A stretch of 10,889 nt of DNA from Bacillota bacterium (GTDB lineage Bacteria > Bacillota > Clostridia > Clostridiales > Clostridiaceae): positions 1 to 10,889 of the forward strand of contig JAEZKY010000294.1 in the NCBI GenBank assembly GCA_023435985.1, in the 5' to 3' direction. The translations under genes and the position numbers were made by a program. Shown here piece by piece: positions 6,244 through 10,889 of the stretch (within the stretch, counting starts at the first letter, position 1; each line of letters starts with the position of its first letter). Below the pieces are notes generated by a model. The model made no database searches. It was given only the letters and a program-made list of their open reading frames with translations, and was not told the origin of the DNA.

Positions 6244-7239
6244 TTAATTTTTTTCCCCCTTTGTGGCAGCTTCATCAAACAACCAACAGGCTACTTTATG
6301 GCCAGTACCTATAAGTTTGAGCTCTGGAATTTTATCTTTACAAATCTCCATACATCTATCACACCTATCACTAAAATAACAGGAATCCTTAATTCCTATG
6401 GGATTTGGAACTTGTCCTGGTATCGAATATAATTCCTCCTGTAGTTTTGTAATCACAGGTTTTGATTTTAATAGACCTATAGTATATGGATGAGATGGTG
6501 CCTTAAAGATTTCCATAACCTTTCCTTCTTCAACAACCTTTCCTGCATACATTACAACAACATAATCAGCCATTTCAGCAACAACCCCTAAGTCATGGGT
6601 AATCAAAAGAATTGACGTATTTAATTCTTGTTTTATATTTCTCATCAAGTCAAGTATCTGGGCCTGAATTGTAACATCTAATGCAGTTGTTGGCTCATCA
6701 GCTATTAAGATCTTTGGAGAACAGGCCAGTGCCATGGCTATCATGACTCTTTGCCTCATTCCACCTGATAATTCATGTGGATATGAATTTATTATTGAAT
6801 CAGCCCTTGGAATTCCAACTTCCTTTAATAAACCAACCGCTCTTTCCTTTGCAGCCTTTTTATCCAACCCTTCATGTAAGATTAGCGGTTCCATCACTTG
6901 AAAGCCAACAGTAAATGTAGGATTTAATGAACTCATTGGCTCTTGGAAGATCATAGCTATATCCCTGCCTCTGATCTGCCTGATTTCATCTTCTGATAAC
7001 TTTAATAAATCTTTCCCTTCAAAAATTATCTCTCCACCATCGAAAAAGCCATTATCCTTTGATATAAGTCCCATTATGCTAAGGGCCGTAATAGATTTAC
7101 CACAACCCGATTCCCCAACTATACAAACTGTCTCTCCTTTTTTTACCTTGAAAGAAATGTCATTGACTGCCTTAAGAATACCAGCTTCTGTTTTAAAAAA
7201 AGTTTTTAAGCTGCTTACTTCAAGTAAGTTATCCTTCAT
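6244..7239 (-). CDS. oppD: Oligopeptide ABC transporter ATP-binding protein OppD
   Basis: A 331-residue ATPase partner of OppF at the cytoplasmic face of the permease. It has Walker A GESGCGKSI (42-50), in which the usual final Thr or Ser is replaced by Ile though the preceding Ser is kept, Q-loop Gln99, signature LSGGM (157-161), Walker B ILIADEP (177-183) and His215. The C-terminal extension again has the cysteine cluster, Cys287, Cys293, Cys300 and Cys318, with an extra Cys296. The ribosome binding site AGGAGGAG overlaps the oppC stop codon and lies 6-7 nt before the ATG, so the two genes are tightly linked. All catalytic elements needed for ATP hydrolysis appear present, so a functional heterodimer with OppF is expected. 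Confidence 0.95.
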   Translation of the reverse strand: MKDNLLEVSSLKTFFKTEAGILKAVNDISFKVKKGETVCIVGESGCGKSITALSIMGLISKDNGFFDGGEIIFEGKDLLKLSEDEIRQIRGRDIAMIFQEPMSSLNPTFTVGFQVMEPLILHEGLDKKAAKERAVGLLKEVGIPRADSIINSYPHELSGGMRQRVMIAMALACSPKILIADEPTTALDVTIQAQILDLMRNIKQELNTSILLITHDLGVVAEMADYVVVMYAGKVVEEGKVMEIFKAPSHPYTIGLLKSKPVITKLQEELYSIPGQVPNPIGIKDSCYFSDRCDRCMEICKDKIPELKLIGTGHKVACWLFDEAATKGEKN

Positions 7240-7251
7240 AACTTTCTCCTC

Positions 7252-8196
7252 CTATCTCTTCATCTTAGGATCAAGAGCATCTCTAAGCCCATCCCCAAAG
7301 AGATTTACTGCCATAACTGTGATTAGAATACATATTCCTGGCGGTATCCATAGCCATTGTCTCTTCTGAAAATCAGCAAGTTTATTTGCTGCTGTCATCA
7401 TATTCCCCCAAGATGGTACTGGCTCCGTAACTCCTAAGCCTAAATAACTTAACGCTGATTCTGTGAGTATTGCTGTTGCTACTCCAAGAGTAGCATTAAC
7501 AATTATTGTTGGAATAACATTGGGTAACAGATGATTTATTATTTTTCTCGTATCTCTAAGACCTAAGGCTTCAGTAGCCTGCATAAATTCTTGTTCTCTA
7601 AGAGATAATATTTCTCCCCTTACAAGTCTTGCAACAGTAGGCCAGTATAATACTCCAAGGATAACCATCAAAGAGAATATTCTCATGCCTCCAGCTACTT
7701 TTAAATCTGATAATATACTTCCTAGAATTAATACTATTGGCAAAAATGGTAAAGATAAAAATATATCTGTTATTTCCATTAAAAATGAGTCTATCTTTCC
7801 TCCATAATATCCTGCTATGGCACCTATTAATGCACCTATTACTATTTCTATTATTACTGAAACTACTCCAACCAAAATTGAAATTCTTCCTCCATACATT
7901 AATCTTGTGAGCATGTCCCTTCCTAAATAATCTGTACCTAATATGTGCCCTTCCATCGGAGGCATCTTTATATTATCACTATGAGTGTTATAGCCATAAT
8001 CTACAAACCAAGGCCCTATAAATGCAAATAAAATCATTACGATTAGTAATACTAAGCCAAGCATAGCAAACTTATTTTTTATTAATCTTCGCATTACAAT
8101 TCTTCCTGGTGAATCAATTGCTTGATTTTCTTTATTTGTTTTATCCTTTCCACTAAACTGCGGTTTATGATTTATTTTATTTAGTATACTTTCCAT
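7252..8196 (-). CDS. oppC: Oligopeptide ABC transporter permease OppC
   Basis: A 314-residue membrane permease. The first 40 or so residues are hydrophilic and cytoplasmic. A first membrane helix follows at about 45-65, then an extracytoplasmic segment with the family motif LGTDYLGRDML (86-96), and five further membrane segments. The EAA loop that contacts the ATPases is clear: ATEALGLRDTRKI (207-219) followed by HLLPN (222-226). AGGGGG stands 7 nt before the ATG, and the oppB stop lies 14 nt upstream. It forms the transmembrane channel with OppB. Confidence 0.95.
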   Translation of the reverse strand: MESILNKINHKPQFSGKDKTNKENQAIDSPGRIVMRRLIKNKFAMLGLVLLIVMILFAFIGPWFVDYGYNTHSDNIKMPPMEGHILGTDYLGRDMLTRLMYGGRISILVGVVSVIIEIVIGALIGAIAGYYGGKIDSFLMEITDIFLSLPFLPIVLILGSILSDLKVAGGMRIFSLMVILGVLYWPTVARLVRGEILSLREQEFMQATEALGLRDTRKIINHLLPNVIPTIIVNATLGVATAILTESALSYLGLGVTEPVPSWGNMMTAANKLADFQKRQWLWIPPGICILITVMAVNLFGDGLRDALDPKMKR

Positions 8197-8210
8197 GGCA
8201 CATCCCCCTG

Positions 8211-9170
8211 TTACAATTTAATACGTGGATCAACCACAGCATATAAAACATCTGATAATAAATTTCCAAGCAGAGTTAATATAGCCATAAACATAGTGAA
8301 TCCCATAAGAAGCGGATAATCTCTATTTAGTATTGCCTGATATGCAATATTACCTATCCCTGGCCATACAAATATTGTTTCTGTAATTATGGCTCCAGCA
8401 AAAAGACCTGGTATAGATAGTCCAATGTACGTTATTACGGGTATCATTCCATTTCTTAAAGCATGTTTATAGATTACTACTTTTTCCTTCAAGCCCTTGG
8501 CCCTGGCAGTCCTTATGTAATCCTGCCTTATTACTTCAAGCATAGAAGTTCTTACATAACGAATTATTGTTCCAACTTCAACTATAGTTAAAGTTATAAA
8601 TGGCAGAAACATATGCTTTAAAATATCTATAAAATTGTCAATTCCAGATGCCTTTGAACCTGCTGTAGTCATTCCTCCTATAGGAAATAATCCTAAATTC
8701 AAAGAAAAAATCTCAATGGCCACTAATCCTACAAAAAAAGCTGGTAATGACAAAGTAACAAACGTAAATAATGTCAATATCTTATCAAAACCAGAATATT
8801 GTTTAACCGCTGAAACAATGCCTATTGGTATGCCTATTATTATGCAAAATAAAAAGGATGCTGCTGCCAATATAAAGGAGTTCCATACATAAGTATTTAT
8901 AACTTCAGCTACAGGCTGCCTATATCTTAAGGAATCACCAAAATTACCAGTAACCACATTTTTTGCCCAATTTATATATCTAATTGGAACTGGTTTATCT
9001 AATCCATATATAGTCTTTAATTGCTGCATTTTTTCAGCGCTCATATTTTGATTAGCTTTACTATCTACAAAATCACCTGGTGCAAGACTTATTATCCCAA
9101 ACAATATAATTGAAATTACAATTAAAGTAGGAATCATTTTTAAAATTCTTTTTATTATATACTGCCACAT
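8211..9170 (-). CDS. oppB: Oligopeptide ABC transporter permease OppB
   Basis: A 319-residue membrane permease starting MWQYIIKRILKMIPTL, a typical OppB N-terminus that leads directly into the first membrane helix. The EAA loop is seen as RTARAKGLKEKVVIYKHALR (220-239), followed by three membrane segments and the usual end VVDPRIKL. A frame open to a TTG at 9185 would add five residues, but that TTG is part of the ribosome binding site TTGGAGG. GGAGG (9179-9183) sits 8 nt before the ATG at 9168-9170, so the ATG is the better start. The gene is separated from the binding-protein gene by a gap containing a strong hairpin, which could make its expression lower than that of the binding protein. 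Confidence 0.94.
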   Translation of the reverse strand: MWQYIIKRILKMIPTLIVISIILFGIISLAPGDFVDSKANQNMSAEKMQQLKTIYGLDKPVPIRYINWAKNVVTGNFGDSLRYRQPVAEVINTYVWNSFILAAASFLFCIIIGIPIGIVSAVKQYSGFDKILTLFTFVTLSLPAFFVGLVAIEIFSLNLGLFPIGGMTTAGSKASGIDNFIDILKHMFLPFITLTIVEVGTIIRYVRTSMLEVIRQDYIRTARAKGLKEKVVIYKHALRNGMIPVITYIGLSIPGLFAGAIITETIFVWPGIGNIAYQAILNRDYPLLMGFTMFMAILTLLGNLLSDVLYAVVDPRIKL

Positions 9171-9203
9171 GAATCTATCCTCCAATCTAAAGCTTTTCCT
9201 TAT

Positions 9204-9247
9204 AATCTATTAGAGGCATTCTTTAATAAAGATGCCTCCAATAGATT
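9204..9247 (-). promoter_or_regulatory. Intercistronic hairpin between binding protein gene and oppB
   Basis: On the minus strand an arm AATCTATTGGAGGCATCTTT pairs with AAAG, one bulged A, then ATGCCTCTAATAGATT across an ATT loop. This gives about 20 base pairs with one G-U pair. It begins 8 nt after the upstream stop codon. No U-run follows, so it is not a standard terminator. It may protect the binding-protein mRNA or reduce expression of the downstream genes, as commonly seen in solute-binding-protein operons. The 3' arm (9209-9216) can alternatively pair over 8 nt with the oppB ribosome binding site (9179-9186). Confidence 0.75.
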
Positions 9248-9255
9248 TAAACTTA

Positions 9256-10889
9256 TTATTCCAAACTTACTTTCCATAAACTATAGGTATATTCCTCATA
9301 AGGCGAAGCATTTAGATTTTTGATCCTTCCATTGTATGCCCACATATCACTTCTTTGGTACATATATATATATGGTAAATCTTCATTTAATTCTGTATAT
9401 AACTCTTTGTATAATTCTTTCAACTTATCTTTGTCCAACTCATTAGTTATTTTTGTATATATCTCATCGGCCTTAGGATCTGAATAATTTGTTTTATTTT
9501 GTGAACCTCCAGTTTTGTAAATGTCAGAATCATTAGGATCTGCAACTAAACTCCACGCCATAAATAGCATGTCCCAATTTCCACCCTTCTGCTTGTCTCT
9601 CATGGATGTAAAATCAAGCTTTTCACTGGTAAATTTAACACCAAGCTCCTTCCAATCTGAATCTGCTACAGAAAGAATTGAGTCTACCACTGGATTGTTT
9701 GAAGTACCTGTAAAATTAATCTCTAATTTTACACCATCTTTTTCTCTTATTCCATCGGCTCCTACTTTCCATCCTGCATCATCCAGCATCTTTTTAGCTT
9801 TCTCAATATCATATTTATAATCATTTTTACCTTCTGCATATGCCCACGAAACTTTAGATTGTGGTACATTTATAACCTGAGCATAATTATTGTATACAGA
9901 ACTTACTATCTTTTCTCTATTTAATCCAATTGCCAAAGCTTGTCTTACAGCCTTATCCTTAAATTGAGGTTTAGCTTCATTAAAGGCTATATAACCGTAG
10001 CCATTGGTTGGAAATAGTTGATATCCGGCAAAGCCAAGAGTTTCAACACTATCTACATTATCTGAACTAACTGTAACATCAGTCATATCAATATCTCCTG
10101 ATTGAAGCATTTGAATCTTCGTATCATCTGTGCACACTTTATATATAACGTTTTTAACTTTAGGAACTCCTAAAACAAACTTATCATTTGCTTCAAAATC
10201 AACTTCCTGTCCCTCAACATACTTAACGAATTTATATGGTCCTGATACAGGTCCTGGGGTTTTAAATACATCTTTTAACCCATCTGTATTTCCTTGCTTA
10301 TAGTATTTTCCATAATAACTTTCAGGGATTACTTGTGTTCCACCTAATACATATATTCCTGATGAAGTCTTCTCATCTACTGTTATTTTAATAGTCTTAT
10401 CATCTACAATTTCTATTCCTGAAATCTTATCACTTTTACCATCATGATAATCCTTTGCTCCTTTAACTTTCACTCTTCCTGTCATATAATCAAATGGACC
10501 ATCATAGGTTCCATCGCAGACTACCTTAATCGAAAATTCTATATCTTTAGCTGTAATTGGTGTTCCATCAGACCAATTTGCATCTTTCTTTAATTTAAAA
10601 GTATATGTTAACCCATCATCAGATAAGGAATTACTTTCAAGTAAATAATTTTCAAGTTCTGCATCTTTCTTGGCTATCATTAATTCAGGATACATAATTC
10701 TGCAAATATAAGCATCGTACTGTCCATCACAATACAATGGATTAAATACACCATCAGGTGCTTCTGTTCCTATTATAAGGGTATCTTTCCTATCTTGAGC
10801 TGCTTGTGGATTTTTACTCATATCTGTAGCGTCATAGGTCTTTACCACATTTTCTGATAAATCCTGTTTCTCCGTTGTCTGTCCTATTC
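9256..10889 (-). CDS. oppA: Peptide-binding lipoprotein of ABC transporter (SBP family 5), 5' end missing
   Basis: The visible 543 codons encode nearly all of an extracytoplasmic solute-binding protein of family 5, which would capture peptides outside the membrane and deliver them to OppBC. Family features include IIGTEAPDGVFNPLY (visible residues 38-52) and a core segment around YTFKLKKDANWSDGTPITAK (95-114). The frame remains open to the right edge (IGQTTEKQDLSEN and onward), so the true start, signal peptide and lipoprotein cysteine lie outside the window. A GTG at 10846-10848 is not a credible start because it lacks a ribosome binding site and would leave an exported protein without a signal. 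The hydrophilic Thr/Glu/Gln-rich first residues look like the linker just after a lipobox. It is the first visible gene of the operon. The exact substrate (oligopeptide, dipeptide or other) cannot be decided by eye, so the symbol is by gene order. Confidence 0.93.
   Translation of the reverse strand, partial: IGQTTEKQDLSENVVKTYDATDMSKNPQAAQDRKDTLIIGTEAPDGVFNPLYCDGQYDAYICRIMYPELMIAKKDAELENYLLESNSLSDDGLTYTFKLKKDANWSDGTPITAKDIEFSIKVVCDGTYDGPFDYMTGRVKVKGAKDYHDGKSDKISGIEIVDDKTIKITVDEKTSSGIYVLGGTQVIPESYYGKYYKQGNTDGLKDVFKTPGPVSGPYKFVKYVEGQEVDFEANDKFVLGVPKVKNVIYKVCTDDTKIQMLQSGDIDMTDVTVSSDNVDSVETLGFAGYQLFPTNGYGYIAFNEAKPQFKDKAVRQALAIGLNREKIVSSVYNNYAQVINVPQSKVSWAYAEGKNDYKYDIEKAKKMLDDAGWKVGADGIREKDGVKLEINFTGTSNNPVVDSILSVADSDWKELGVKFTSEKLDFTSMRDKQKGGNWDMLFMAWSLVADPNDSDIYKTGGSQNKTNYSDPKADEIYTKITNELDKDKLKELYKELYTELNEDLPYIYMYQRSDMWAYNGRIKNLNASPYEEYTYSLWKVSLE

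Noticed and set aside
9171..9185. TTG start at 9185 giving oppB five extra residues
   Set aside because: The TTG is the first part of the TTGGAGG ribosome binding site. An ATG with ideal spacing follows, and OppB proteins normally begin MWQY-like just before the first membrane helix.
9204..9247. Hairpin as a rho-independent terminator
   Set aside because: No U-run follows on either strand, and the downstream genes are obviously part of the same transporter operon.
10846..10848. GTG as the start of the binding-protein gene
   Set aside because: The frame is open to the window edge, no ribosome binding site precedes the GTG, and a start here would remove the required export signal.

Overview
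The window is very AT-rich and codes on the minus strand throughout. Genes are closely packed and preceded by strong GGAGG-type ribosome binding sites. Protein sequences and gene order (serA followed by a DUF1015 gene; an oppABCDF-type operon) point to a low-GC Firmicute, most likely Clostridium sensu stricto. That assignment rests on composition and protein style, not on a database match.

In the direction of transcription (right to left), the first unit is a peptide ABC transporter operon. It holds a family 5 solute-binding protein cut off by the right edge of the window, then two permeases (oppB, oppC), two ATPases (oppD, oppF) and a 74-residue membrane protein whose start codon overlaps the oppF stop. 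A 44-nt hairpin sits between the binding-protein gene and oppB, next to the oppB ribosome binding site. About 175 nt further on is a complete M32 (carboxypeptidase Taq family) metallopeptidase on the same strand. A transporter that brings in peptides followed by a peptidase that trims them makes a sensible functional pair.

Next comes a 727-nt AT-rich stretch (2639-3365) with no convincing gene. It carries candidate promoters for the second unit: serA (D-3-phosphoglycerate dehydrogenase, short form without a regulatory domain) and, 19 nt later, a DUF1015 gene. The DUF1015 protein has a ParB/serine-kinase-like DGHHR motif, so an enzymatic role in serine metabolism is an attractive hypothesis. 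No serC lies next to serA, although serC is commonly its neighbour.

The left 453 nt contain no intact gene. They hold an open minus-strand frame running off the edge that resembles the C-terminal effector domain of Lrp/AsnC regulators, an imperfect 23-nt direct repeat that duplicates part of that frame, an 11-bp perfect inverted repeat with a 50-nt spacer, and a second short protein-like frame. This looks like decayed sequence.

Most of the window is ordinary. The points worth a second look are the serA-DUF1015 pair, the oppA-oppB hairpin, the small membrane protein coupled to oppF, and the remnant-rich left edge. Two gene starts should be read with care: oppB most likely begins at an ATG (9170) rather than an upstream TTG that forms part of its ribosome binding site, and the binding protein has no start inside the window.
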